From Pseudomonas sp. M30-35 (GTDB lineage: Bacteria; Pseudomonadota; Gammaproteobacteria; Pseudomonadales; Pseudomonadaceae), in contig NZ_CP020892.1 of the NCBI RefSeq assembly GCF_002163625.1, positions 3,162,001 to 3,226,000 on the forward strand: a stretch of DNA of 64,000 bases, given 5' to 3'. Under the pieces are notes generated by a model, which saw nothing but the letters and a program-made list of their open reading frames with translations, was not told the DNA's origin and did no database searches. Position numbers and translations under genes: made by a program. Positions 48,334 to 56,501 of this stretch are shown here, piece by piece. Within the stretch, counting starts at the first letter, position 1; each line of letters begins with the position of its first letter.

Positions 48334-48387
48334 TCTGCTCTTCCGCCCGCTGCAGGAATTACCTGAGCTGGATCTAATGTCGCCTGA

Positions 48388-49254
48388 TCAGTTCGGCGAC
48401 GGTGATTTGACGGCGCCGGATTGCGGCGTCTGAACTACGGCTGATGGTGCAGGTTGCGTGCCAGCGTTTCGCAGCACACTGTCGGGCTGCGCCCGAGCAC
48501 TGCCAACGCCATTAATGCTGCGGCGCACATCAAGGTTACGCGAGATTACCAAAACCACCCGACGGTTTCGCGCCCGGCCTTCGCTGGTGGTGTTATCGGC
48601 CACTGGCTGAAACTCGCCATACCCCACAGAAGCCATACGCGATGGGTTGACCCCATCAATCGCGAGCATCCGCACCACACTTGCAGCCCGCGCTGCGGAC
48701 AGCTCCCAATTACTCGGAAATTGCGCGGTACGGATCGGTTGGTTGTCGGTGAAACCTTCGACGTGAACCGGGTTGCCGTAGGGTGCCAAAATCTTGGCAA
48801 CCTTCTCGACAATATCGAAGGCGGCATCACGTGGTAACGCATCGCCACTGGAAAATAGCAGGCTCGAACTCAGCTCAATTTCAATCCACAACTCATTGCC
48901 GCTCACCTTCAACTGGTCACTGGCAATCAGCTCGCCAAATGCTGCAGTAATGCTGTCAGAGATGTTTTTCAAAGAGTCTTCTGGTGCTTGCGTTTGCTCC
49001 TCATCAACCATCGAGCGATCAGGCTCAGTGGTTCTTGGCCGCTCCTCGCCTACGGGAATTGGCTTGATTGAGCGATCCGGCTGATTGAACACGCCGGTCA
49101 GGGTTTCCGAAAGTATCTTGTACTTGCCTTCATTGATCGATGAGATCGAATACATCACCACAAAAAAAGCGAACAACAGGGTGATGAAGTCGGCGTACGA
49201 GACTAGCCAGCGCTCATGGTTTTCATGCTCTTCCTGATGACGACGACGGGCCAT
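48388..49254 (-). CDS. motD: Flagellar stator protein MotD (MotB family)
   Basis: 288 residues. N-terminal HERWLVSYADFITLLFAFFV holds the single membrane helix with the proton-binding Asp in YADF. The C-terminal OmpA-like peptidoglycan-binding domain (about 130-245) reads VEGFTDNQPIRTAQFPSNWE, LSAARAASVVRML and GYGEFQPVADN. MotCD is the second stator pair of Pseudomonas, used in viscous or surface conditions. It starts 11 bases after motC ends. Confidence 0.96.
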   Translation of the reverse strand: MARRRHQEEHENHERWLVSYADFITLLFAFFVVMYSISSINEGKYKILSETLTGVFNQPDRSIKPIPVGEERPRTTEPDRSMVDEEQTQAPEDSLKNISDSITAAFGELIASDQLKVSGNELWIEIELSSSLLFSSGDALPRDAAFDIVEKVAKILAPYGNPVHVEGFTDNQPIRTAQFPSNWELSAARAASVVRMLAIDGVNPSRMASVGYGEFQPVADNTTSEGRARNRRVVLVISRNLDVRRSINGVGSARAQPDSVLRNAGTQPAPSAVVQTPQSGAVKSPSPN

Positions 49255-49265
49255 GTCTCACTCCA

Positions 49266-50006
49266 CTAATCCATGAAACCTTGCAGTTTCAGTTCAATGG
49301 AGCGCGGATTCTCACCTTCGGCAATCGACAATATACCTTCGAGGATCATCTCGCGATAACGCGTCTGGCGCAGGGCAACTGCTTTGAGCTTGTTGCCGAT
49401 TGGCAGCAACAGTAAATTGGCAAAGCCAACGCCATAGATTGTCGCAACAAACGCGACGGCAATTCCGCTACCCAACATACTGGGGTCGGCCAAATTGCCC
49501 ATCACATGGATCAAGCCCATCACCGCACCGATGATGCCGATGGTCGGTGCATAACCGCCCATGCTTTCAAATACCTTGGCGGCCTGGATGTCTTGACTCT
49601 CTTTGGTGTACAAGTCAACCTCAAGCACACTGCGAATCGACTCAGGTTCGGCACCATCTACCAGCAACTGCAGGCCTTTGCGAGCATAGGGGTCAGCCTC
49701 AAGATCAGCCACTGACTCAAGCCCGAGCAAGCCTTCTTTACGGGCCACCAGGCTCCAATTGACTACGCGATCAATACCACCAGCCAAATCGATTCGTGGC
49801 GGGAAGATGATCCAACGAACGATCACCAACGAGCGCTTGAAAACATTCATCGGAGCCTGCAAAAACGCAGCACCTAAAGTGCCACCAATCACAATAAGCG
49901 CTGCGGGACCATTAAGCAGCGCTGCTGCATGGCCGCCCTCAAGATAGTTGCCACCTAAAATAGCGACAAACGCCAGGATGATCCCGATCAGGCTCAATAC
50001 ATCCAT
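49266..50006 (-). CDS. motC: Flagellar stator protein MotC (MotA family)
   Basis: 246 residues, four membrane helices (start [20 protein letters not shown]). The cytoplasmic loop between helices 2 and 3 carries torque residues (RKGLQLLVDGAEPESIRSVL), and GGYAPTIGIIGAVMGLIHVM is the conserved third helix. The ATG at 50006 overlaps the cheB stop (TAATG), so an upstream GTG at 50015 is not needed. It forms the MotCD stator with the next gene. Confidence 0.96.
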   Translation of the reverse strand: MDVLSLIGIILAFVAILGGNYLEGGHAAALLNGPAALIVIGGTLGAAFLQAPMNVFKRSLVIVRWIIFPPRIDLAGGIDRVVNWSLVARKEGLLGLESVADLEADPYARKGLQLLVDGAEPESIRSVLEVDLYTKESQDIQAAKVFESMGGYAPTIGIIGAVMGLIHVMGNLADPSMLGSGIAVAFVATIYGVGFANLLLLPIGNKLKAVALRQTRYREMILEGILSIAEGENPRSIELKLQGFMD

Positions 50007-51178
50007 TACATGCACGCCTGGGTGATATACCGACCGATGTCATCCAGCGGGTAGACAGCATCTGTCAGGTTGGCTTTAACCACCGCCATGGGCATGCCAT
50101 AGATCACGCAACTGGCTTCATCCTGCGCCCACACCTGGCTACCACTTTGCTTGAGCAGACGCGCGCCTTCGCGACCATCAGCGCCCATGCCGGTGAGTAC
50201 CACCGCCAGCACTTTGTCCTGATAAGTACGCGCCGCCGAGCCGAAGGTAATGTCGACACAGGGCTTGTAATTAAGTCGCTCATCACCCGGTAGAATCCGC
50301 ACGGAACCACGGGCATCAATCATCATTTGCTTGCCGCCGGGCGCTAGCAAAGCCAGGCCCGGACGTAACAAGTCGCCGTCCTCAGCTTCTTTAACGTTAA
50401 TCCGGCACAGCTTGTCCAAGCGCTCGGCAAAGGCTTTGGTGAACGCCGCTGGCATGTGCTGGATCAGCACAATGGGTGCAGGGAAATTTGCTGGCAACTG
50501 ACTGAGCACACGCTGTAACGCCACCGGACCGCCAGTTGATGTGCCTATCGCTACGAGTTTATAGGCCCGATGCTTCGGCGCGGCGCTGCTGGTATGGCTC
50601 GCAGCATGAGTACTGCCATGACTCGCGGCATGCGTGGTTGCAGGTTTTGCTGTTTCTACAGGCGTTCGTGCAGTTGTTGCTAACGGCGTTGTAGTTCGCC
50701 TGGGCAAGGGTGTTGCAGGGGGCGTAGACGTTCCGCTGGGAGTGGATGCAGCCGGTGGCGCCGAACTGAGACTGCGCCTGTTGCTGCGAGCAATCGTGTG
50801 GACTTTCTCGCAGAGCAACTGGCGAACCTTGTCCGGATTACGTGAAATATCCTCAAAGTTCTTCGGCAGGAAATCAACCGCACCCGCATCCAGCGCATCC
50901 AGCGTAACGCGAGCGCCTTCATGGGTCAGTGAGGAAAACATCAGTACCGGGGTCGGGCAACGCTGCATGATGTTACGCACTGCCGTGATGCCATCCATCA
51001 TCGGCATTTCGTAATCCATGGTAATCACATCAGGCTTAAGATTTTGCGCCTGATCAATCGCTTCACGGCCATTGGTTGCCGTACCGATTACCTGAATATT
51101 CGGGTCTGAAGAAAGGATTTCAGAGACTCGACGACGGAAAAAACCGGAGTCATCTACTACCAATACTTTTACAACCAT
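50006..51178 (-). CDS. cheB: Protein-glutamate methylesterase CheB
   Basis: 390 residues: receiver domain (1-120, phospho-acceptor D55 in [14 protein letters not shown]), a long Thr/Pro/Ser/His/Ala linker (about 135-205, with A-A-S-H repeats), then the methylesterase/deamidase domain with the catalytic Ser in [10 protein letters not shown], His in LIQHMPAAF, and Asp in GMGADGREG. It removes methyl groups from receptors when phosphorylated by CheA. Coupled to motC by TAATG. Confidence 0.96.
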   Translation of the reverse strand: MVVKVLVVDDSGFFRRRVSEILSSDPNIQVIGTATNGREAIDQAQNLKPDVITMDYEMPMMDGITAVRNIMQRCPTPVLMFSSLTHEGARVTLDALDAGAVDFLPKNFEDISRNPDKVRQLLCEKVHTIARSNRRSLSSAPPAASTPSGTSTPPATPLPRRTTTPLATTARTPVETAKPATTHAASHGSTHAASHTSSAAPKHRAYKLVAIGTSTGGPVALQRVLSQLPANFPAPIVLIQHMPAAFTKAFAERLDKLCRINVKEAEDGDLLRPGLALLAPGGKQMMIDARGSVRILPGDERLNYKPCVDITFGSAARTYQDKVLAVVLTGMGADGREGARLLKQSGSQVWAQDEASCVIYGMPMAVVKANLTDAVYPLDDIGRYITQACM

Positions 51179-51191
51179 TCGAGCTCCTTAA

Positions 51192-51214
51192 CTGCGCAGC
51201 TTGAAACTGCGCAG
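51192..51214. other. Hairpin between cheA and cheB
   Basis: Two copies of the self-complementary octamer CTGCGCAG with a seven-base loop, in the 43-base gap just before the cheB start region. It has no T-run and could modulate translation or mRNA decay (inference). Confidence 0.5.
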
Positions 51215-51221
51215 GCGACAG

Positions 51222-53471
51222 TCACATGCGGCGTGCGTAATGCTTGAGCATGCTCGGCACATCGAGAATCAGCGCAATACGCCCGTCACCCGTGATGGTC
51301 GCACCCGACATACCAGGCGTGCCTTGAAGCATCTTGCCAAGCGGTTTGATCACCACCTCTTCCTGCCCCACCAACTGATCAACCACAAAGCCGATACGCT
51401 GGCTGCCGACCGTCAGAATCACCACATGCCCCTCACGCTGTTCTTCATGCGCAGCGCCTTTAACCAGCCAGCGCTTGAGGTAGAACAATGGCAACGCCTT
51501 TTCACGTACCACCACGACTTCCTGCCCGTCTACGACATTGGTACGCGACAAGTCGAGATGGAAGATCTCGTTAACATTGACCAGCGGAAAGGCAAAAGCC
51601 TGATCCGCCAACATGACCATCAACGTCGGCATGATGGCCAAGGTCAGCGGCACTTTAATGACGATCTTCGAGCCCTGGCCTTTAACCGAGAACACGTTAA
51701 CCGTACCGTTCAACTGAGAGATTTTGGTCTTCACCACGTCCATGCCGACACCACGGCCGGAGACGTCGGATATCTCGGTTTTAGTCGAGAAGCCAGGTGC
51801 GAAGATCAAGTTATAGCATTCAAATTCGTTGAGACGATCTGCGGCGTCTTTTTCCAGCAGGCCTTTTTCAACAGCCTTGGCACGCAGCACATCGGCGTCC
51901 ATTCCCTTGCCGTCGTCAGTGATCATCAACAGAATATGATCACCCTCTTGCTCGGCAGACAACACCACCTTACCGCCACGCGCCTTGCCCGCAGCTTCAC
52001 GCTCATCGGGTGACTCAATGCCGTGGTCAACCGCATTGCGCACCAAGTGCACCAGCGGATCGGACAGCGCCTCAACCAGGTTCTTATCGAGGTCGGTTTC
52101 TTCACCGACCAACTCCAGGCTGATCTCTTTTTTCAGGTTACGCGCAAGATCGCGAACCAAGCGCGGGAAGCGGCCAAAAACCTTCTTGATTGGCTGCATG
52201 CGGGTTTTCATCACCGCGGTCTGCAAATCTGCCGTGACCACATCAAGATTGGATACCGCTTTGCCCATCGCTTCATCGTTGCTGCTGACACCCAAACGAA
52301 CCAAACGGTTACGCACCAGTACCAGCTCACCGACCATGTTCATGATCTCGTCAAGCCGCGCAGTATCAACCCGAACCGTAGTTTCTGCCTCGCTGGCTTG
52401 AGCCGCTTTCTCAGGTGCGGGTGCAGGCGTCGAGGCTTTCGCCGGCGCAGCTTTAGCGACTGCAGCGGCTACTTGGACTGGTTGCACGTCTGACCCCGAA
52501 ACCTTGGCAGCAGGCTCAGTAAATTTGCCCTTGCCGTGAAGCTCATCGAGTAGCGCTTCAAATTCGTCGTCACTGATTTCGTCACCGCTAACCGCTGGCG
52601 GAGAAACCTGGGCAACGACGTCTGCAGCGGCGGCAGGCGCAGCGACTTCGGGAGCAACGAACTGACCTTTGCCGTGCAATTGATCGAGCAGCGCCTCAAA
52701 TTCATCATCAGTGATTTCATCACCGCTGTGAGCTGCGGCAGGCGTTCCTGCGGCAGCCGATGCTGTGGCAGGCGCCCCAGCACCTGATGCTTCTGGCGCA
52801 GCTGCATCCTCGCCGACAGCAAACTGACCTTTACCGTGTAACTGGTCTAGCAGCGACTCAAACTCATCATCAGTGATCTCATCACTGGCCGCAGGTGTGT
52901 CAACCTGCGGCGGAGTACCGTCAAGCGCATCAAGCAACTGCTCAAATTCACTGTCGGTAATGTCGGCAGGCGACCCTGCGCCAGGCGATCCTGCTGTAGG
53001 CGATGCTGTGGCAGGCATCCCTGTGGCAGGCGGTGCGGCAGCAGCCGGCGCACTAGCAACCGTGGCAGCAGGAGCAGCAGCTGTGGGTTCGGCTAGCTGA
53101 GCCAATGCGGCGAGTAACTCAGGGGTCGCAGCAGTTGGTTTGGCGCCTTCACGCACCTCACTGAACATGCCGTTGACCGCGTCAAGCGCTTCGAGCACAA
53201 CGTCCATCAACTCCGAATCGACTCGACGTTCGCCTTTACGCAATATATCGAAGACGTTTTCAGCAATATGGCAGCACTCCACCAGCTCATTAAGCTGGAG
53301 AAACCCGGCACCGCCTTTAACTGTGTGAAATCCCCGAAAAATCGCATTGAGCAGATTCATATCATCCGGGCGGCTTTCAAGCTCAACCAACTGCTCGGAT
53401 AATTGTTCGAGTATCTCGCCGGCCTCTACCAGAAAGTCCTGGAGAATTTCTTCATCGGCGCCGAAGCTCAT
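51222..53471 (-). CDS. cheA: Chemotaxis histidine kinase CheA with four repeated acidic motifs
   Basis: 749 residues. P1 domain with the phosphorylated His in FRGFHTVKGGAGF (H49). A long Ala/Pro linker (about 125-365) carries four copies of a short acidic-helical motif: DITDSEFEQLLDALDG (170-185) and three near-identical DDEFEALLDQLHGKG units (197-217, 251-271, 297-317). Then come the dimerisation P3 (DTARLDEIMNMVGELVLVRN), the ATPase P4 (LVRNAVDHGIESPDER, MITDDGKGMDAD, GRGVGMDVV) and the regulatory CheW-like P5. The repeats correspond to the localisation and inheritance domain (LID) that binds ParP and ParC in Vibrio. No P2 domain is recognisable. Confidence 0.96.
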   Translation of the reverse strand: MSFGADEEILQDFLVEAGEILEQLSEQLVELESRPDDMNLLNAIFRGFHTVKGGAGFLQLNELVECCHIAENVFDILRKGERRVDSELMDVVLEALDAVNGMFSEVREGAKPTAATPELLAALAQLAEPTAAAPAATVASAPAAAAPPATGMPATASPTAGSPGAGSPADITDSEFEQLLDALDGTPPQVDTPAASDEITDDEFESLLDQLHGKGQFAVGEDAAAPEASGAGAPATASAAAGTPAAAHSGDEITDDEFEALLDQLHGKGQFVAPEVAAPAAAADVVAQVSPPAVSGDEISDDEFEALLDELHGKGKFTEPAAKVSGSDVQPVQVAAAVAKAAPAKASTPAPAPEKAAQASEAETTVRVDTARLDEIMNMVGELVLVRNRLVRLGVSSNDEAMGKAVSNLDVVTADLQTAVMKTRMQPIKKVFGRFPRLVRDLARNLKKEISLELVGEETDLDKNLVEALSDPLVHLVRNAVDHGIESPDEREAAGKARGGKVVLSAEQEGDHILLMITDDGKGMDADVLRAKAVEKGLLEKDAADRLNEFECYNLIFAPGFSTKTEISDVSGRGVGMDVVKTKISQLNGTVNVFSVKGQGSKIVIKVPLTLAIMPTLMVMLADQAFAFPLVNVNEIFHLDLSRTNVVDGQEVVVVREKALPLFYLKRWLVKGAAHEEQREGHVVILTVGSQRIGFVVDQLVGQEEVVIKPLGKMLQGTPGMSGATITGDGRIALILDVPSMLKHYARRM
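52963..53040. repeat. 15-bp imperfect tandem repeats inside the cheA linker
   Basis: About five units like GCAGGCGATCCTGCC in tandem, encoding a five-residue repeat (M-P-A-T-A, S-P-T-A-G, S-P-G-A-G, S-P-A-D). A second array of about three units lies at 52735-52779. The unit is partly self-complementary (GCAGG/CCTGC). Unit number can be expected to vary between strains. Confidence 0.7.
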
Positions 53472-53483
53472 AGGGTCGTGCTC

Positions 53484-54272
53484 CTAAAATCCCAAACTGG
53501 ACAACAGATCGTCGACGTCATCTTGACTAGATGCGACGTCATCAAGCTTATCGGCATGAATCTGCGGACCTTCACCCTGAGATGGATTTTTTTCTTGTTG
53601 TTTTTCTGCACGCAATGCTTCTTGGTCATGTTCGATGCCCGCATAGCGGTCAACCTGGGTGGCCATTAGCATCAATTTGAGCAAGTTGCTCTCAACTTCA
53701 GTCACCAGTTGGGTGACACGCTTGATCACCTGACCGGTTAGGTCCTGATAATCCTGAGCCAACAAAATATCGTTCAGATGACCCGACAGCTTGCCACTGT
53801 CACGCTCGCTATTAGCCAGAAACAACTCAACTCGTTTGGCCAGCTCACGGAAATCCTCAGCGCCCATCTCGCGGCGCATGAAACGCCCCCAGTCGGCACT
53901 CAGGCTTTGTGCTTCAGTACGAATATCGTTAACCAGCGGCGCACTTTGCTCGACCAGATCCATGGTTCGATTGGCCGCATCTTCGGTCATCGTCACCACG
54001 TAATTGAGGCGTTCAGTTGCGTCGGTAATTTGCGAAACTTCAGTTGCATGCGGTAAACGCGGATCAAGCTGGAAGTTGACGATTGCGCTGTGTAGCTCGC
54101 GAGTCAGCTTGCCGACTTCATGGTAAAGACCACGGTCGCGCACTTTATTAAGTTCATTGATGACCTGAACCGCATCGCCAAAGTTGCCGCTCTCAAGGCT
54201 ATCAAGCAATTGGCGAGCATTACTTTTCAGCGTCGACTCAAACTCACCCGCTTGGGAATCATCGTGTTCCAT
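53484..54272 (-). CDS. cheZ: Chemotaxis phosphatase CheZ
   Basis: 262 residues, mostly long helices. The active-site segment is LLAQDYQDLTGQVIKRV with the catalytic Gln, and the CheY-binding C-terminal peptide DVDDLLSSLGF is present at the very end. CheZ dephosphorylates CheY-P. It lies between cheY and cheA. Confidence 0.95.
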   Translation of the reverse strand: MEHDDSQAGEFESTLKSNARQLLDSLESGNFGDAVQVINELNKVRDRGLYHEVGKLTRELHSAIVNFQLDPRLPHATEVSQITDATERLNYVVTMTEDAANRTMDLVEQSAPLVNDIRTEAQSLSADWGRFMRREMGAEDFRELAKRVELFLANSERDSGKLSGHLNDILLAQDYQDLTGQVIKRVTQLVTEVESNLLKLMLMATQVDRYAGIEHDQEALRAEKQQEKNPSQGEGPQIHADKLDDVASSQDDVDDLLSSLGF

Positions 54273-54291
54273 AACAACCTCACCGCAGACA

Positions 54292-54666
54292 TCAGCCGTT
54301 TACACGCTCAAAGATTTTTTCTATCTTTTCTTTCAGCACCTGAGCAGTGAATGGCTTCACCACGTAGCCATTCACACCGGCTTGAGCTGCCTCGATGATC
54401 TGGTCACGTTTGGCTTCAGCGGTCACCATCAGTACCGGCAACTGTTTCAAACGTTCATCCGCACGCACTGCACGCAACAGATCAATACCGGTCATGCCAG
54501 GCATGTTCCAGTCGGTCACCAGAAAGTCGAAACTGCCGCTTTGCAGCATCGGCAATGCGGTTGTGCCGTCATCGGCTTCAGCAGTGTTGGTAAACCCCAA
54601 GTCACGCAGGAGGTTTTTGATAATGCGGCGCATCGTTGAAAAGTCATCAACGATGAGGATCTTCAT
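54292..54666 (-). CDS. cheY: Chemotaxis response regulator CheY
   Basis: Single receiver domain, 124 residues from [16 protein letters not shown]; phospho-acceptor D52 in [12 protein letters not shown], conserved Thr in [10 protein letters not shown] and Lys in YVVKPFTAQ. It binds the motor switch. The start is ambiguous: the ATG at 54666 fits the family, but the only good ribosome-binding site (GGAGG) is 17 bases before it and just 5 bases before an in-frame TTG at 54678, which would add M-D-K-N. Confidence 0.96.
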   Translation of the reverse strand: MKILIVDDFSTMRRIIKNLLRDLGFTNTAEADDGTTALPMLQSGSFDFLVTDWNMPGMTGIDLLRAVRADERLKQLPVLMVTAEAKRDQIIEAAQAGVNGYVVKPFTAQVLKEKIEKIFERVNG

Positions 54667-54678
54667 GTTCTTGTCCAA

Positions 54679-54814
54679 GTCGACCTCCGTACATTCCCCA
54701 GCGCATTCAGCAACCTGAATGCACCCTATAATCGTGAAACCGGCCTGGCTGGGCGCCTAGGAATCCCTAGAGCTGCGCCCCGCTATACAAGGTTTTCAGT
54801 ATCTGACTACACAC
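54679..54814 (-). promoter_or_regulatory. fliA-cheY gap with hairpin
   Basis: 136 bases between fliA and cheY. A hairpin (GGGCGC-CTAG...CTAG-GCGCCC, 54751-54780) follows the fliA stop and could end or slow transcription, though it lacks a T-run. After it a TATA-rich stretch (ATTATAGGG) could be a -10 for a cheY promoter. I see no good FliA (TAAA-n15-GCCGATAA) or RpoN box. Confidence 0.5.
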
Positions 54815-55561
54815 TTATCTGGCTCGCCACTCACCTAAACGCGCGCGCAAACGAGCGGCGCATTGGCTATGTAACTGGCTAACCCGAGACTCACTCACCC
54901 CTAACACTTCACCGATTTCCTTGAGGTTGAGCTCTTCGTCGTAATACAACGAAATCACCAGTTGCTCACGCTCTGGCAGGTTGCCGATTGCATCCGCAAG
55001 CGCTGCCTGGAAGCGTTCTTCCTCAAATTCACGTGAAGGCCCGGATTGACTGTTACTGACATCCTCATGCAGGCCGCTGTTTTCACCGTCCTCAAGCAGG
55101 TCGTCAAAACTGAATAAGCGGCTGCCCAAAGTGTCGCCAAGAATGCCGTAGTAATCTTCGAGACTCAATTGGAGTTCGGCAGCAACTTCGTGATCTTTAG
55201 CGTCACGACCTGTTTTTGCCTCAATTAATCGAATTGCATCACTGACCATGCGGCTATTGCGATGCACAGAACGCGGAGCCCAATCGCCCTTGCGCACCTC
55301 ATCCAGCATTGAGCCACGGATGCGAATACCGGCAAAGGTCTCGAAACTCGCGCCTTTTGAGCCGTCGTACTTTTTTGAAGCTTCAAGCAAGCCGATCATT
55401 CCGGCTTGAATCAAATCATCGACCTGAACATTCGCTGGCAAGCGCGCCAACAGGTGGTAGGCAATTCGCTTAACCAGTGGCGCATAACGTTCGATTAGCT
55501 GATGTTGCAAGTCTTTACCTTGCGTTTTGCTATACATTCGAAGTCCCGACGCCGTTGTCAT
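54815..55561 (-). CDS. fliA: Flagellar sigma factor FliA (sigma-28)
   Basis: 248 residues. Region 2: YAPLVKRIAYHLLARLPANV and DDLIQAGMIGLLEASKKYDG; region 3: SFETFAGIRIRGSMLDEVRK; region 4: LNLKEIGEVLGVSESRVSQL with the helix-turn-helix. It directs RNA polymerase to late flagellar and chemotaxis promoters. Its start overlaps the fleN stop by 4 bases. No anti-sigma factor gene (flgM) is present. Confidence 0.97.
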   Translation of the reverse strand: MTTASGLRMYSKTQGKDLQHQLIERYAPLVKRIAYHLLARLPANVQVDDLIQAGMIGLLEASKKYDGSKGASFETFAGIRIRGSMLDEVRKGDWAPRSVHRNSRMVSDAIRLIEAKTGRDAKDHEVAAELQLSLEDYYGILGDTLGSRLFSFDDLLEDGENSGLHEDVSNSQSGPSREFEEERFQAALADAIGNLPEREQLVISLYYDEELNLKEIGEVLGVSESRVSQLHSQCAARLRARLGEWRAR

Positions 55562-56388
55562 GCCGGCGTGTCAGTAGCGGGTTGTTGCACCAAGCGCTCG
55601 ACAAAAAACTCCAGATGCCCGCGTGGGTTTGCGGGTAATGGCCAGGTGCAGACCTTCTGGGCAATTGCTCGAAACGCTGCGGAGCATTTTGATCGTGGAA
55701 AGGCTTCAAAAACCGCACGTTGTTTCTGCACTGCTTTGCGCACCGACTCGTCATAAGGCACGGTGCCAACGTACTGCAAGGCAACGTCGAGAAACCGATC
55801 CGTTACCTTACTCAGTTTAGCGAACAGATTTCGCCCTTCTTGCGGGGTGTGCGCCATATTGGCCAACACACGGAAACGGTTCATACCGTAATCGCGATTA
55901 AGCAACTTGATCAATGCATAGGCGTCAGTAATCGAGGTTGGCTCATCACAAACCACCACCAGCACCTCTTGGGCGGCGCGCACGAAGCTGACGACTGAAT
56001 CGCCGATCCCGGCGGCAGTATCAACAATCAGCACGTCGATATTTTCACTGATATCGCTAAACGCCTGAATCAGGCCAGCGTGCTGCATCGGTGTTAATTG
56101 CACCATGCTTTGCGTGCCTGAAGCGGCTGGCACAATACGGATACCGCATGGCCCCTGGATTACCACGTCACGCATGTCGCATTCGCCACTGATGACATCT
56201 GCCAGCGTGCGCTTTGGGGTAAGCCCGAGCAGTACATCAATGTTGGCAAGACCCAAGTCAGCGTCCATCAACATGACGCGTCGGCCCTGCTCCGCCAAAG
56301 CCATCGCTAGATTGACGGACACGTTGGTTTTACCAACCCCTCCCTTACCGCCAGTAACAGCTATTACTTGAACTGGATGCATAGCCAT
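55558..56388 (-). CDS. fleN: Flagellar number regulator FleN (FlhG)
   Basis: 276-residue MinD-like ATPase that limits the polar flagellum count by antagonising FleQ. Deviant Walker A TGGKGGVGKTNVSVNLA, DADLGLANIDVLLGL, and Walker B region VLIVDTAAGIGDSVVSF. AGGAG lies nine bases before ATG 56388. It is followed by fliA and preceded by flhF after a 113-bp gap holding a strong hairpin. Confidence 0.96.
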   Translation of the reverse strand: MAMHPVQVIAVTGGKGGVGKTNVSVNLAMALAEQGRRVMLMDADLGLANIDVLLGLTPKRTLADVISGECDMRDVVIQGPCGIRIVPAASGTQSMVQLTPMQHAGLIQAFSDISENIDVLIVDTAAGIGDSVVSFVRAAQEVLVVVCDEPTSITDAYALIKLLNRDYGMNRFRVLANMAHTPQEGRNLFAKLSKVTDRFLDVALQYVGTVPYDESVRKAVQKQRAVFEAFPRSKCSAAFRAIAQKVCTWPLPANPRGHLEFFVERLVQQPATDTPA

Positions 56389-56457
56389 TTAATTACGCTC
56401 CTTGTTCGCGTTAGCCAGGTGCACATTATCCACTGTGCGCCAGCTAAGATGAACACG

Positions 56458-56479
56458 CCCAGCTTGCATACAAGCTGGG
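56458..56479. other. Strong hairpin between flhF and fleN
   Basis: Perfect nine-base arms CCCAGCTTG and CAAGCTGGG with loop CATA, in the 113-bp flhF-fleN gap. On the minus strand it is not followed by a T-run, so it is more likely an mRNA-stabilising or processing structure than a full terminator. Confidence 0.6.
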
Positions 56480-56501
56480 GAAAAATTCATGGGGTACTGC
56501 A

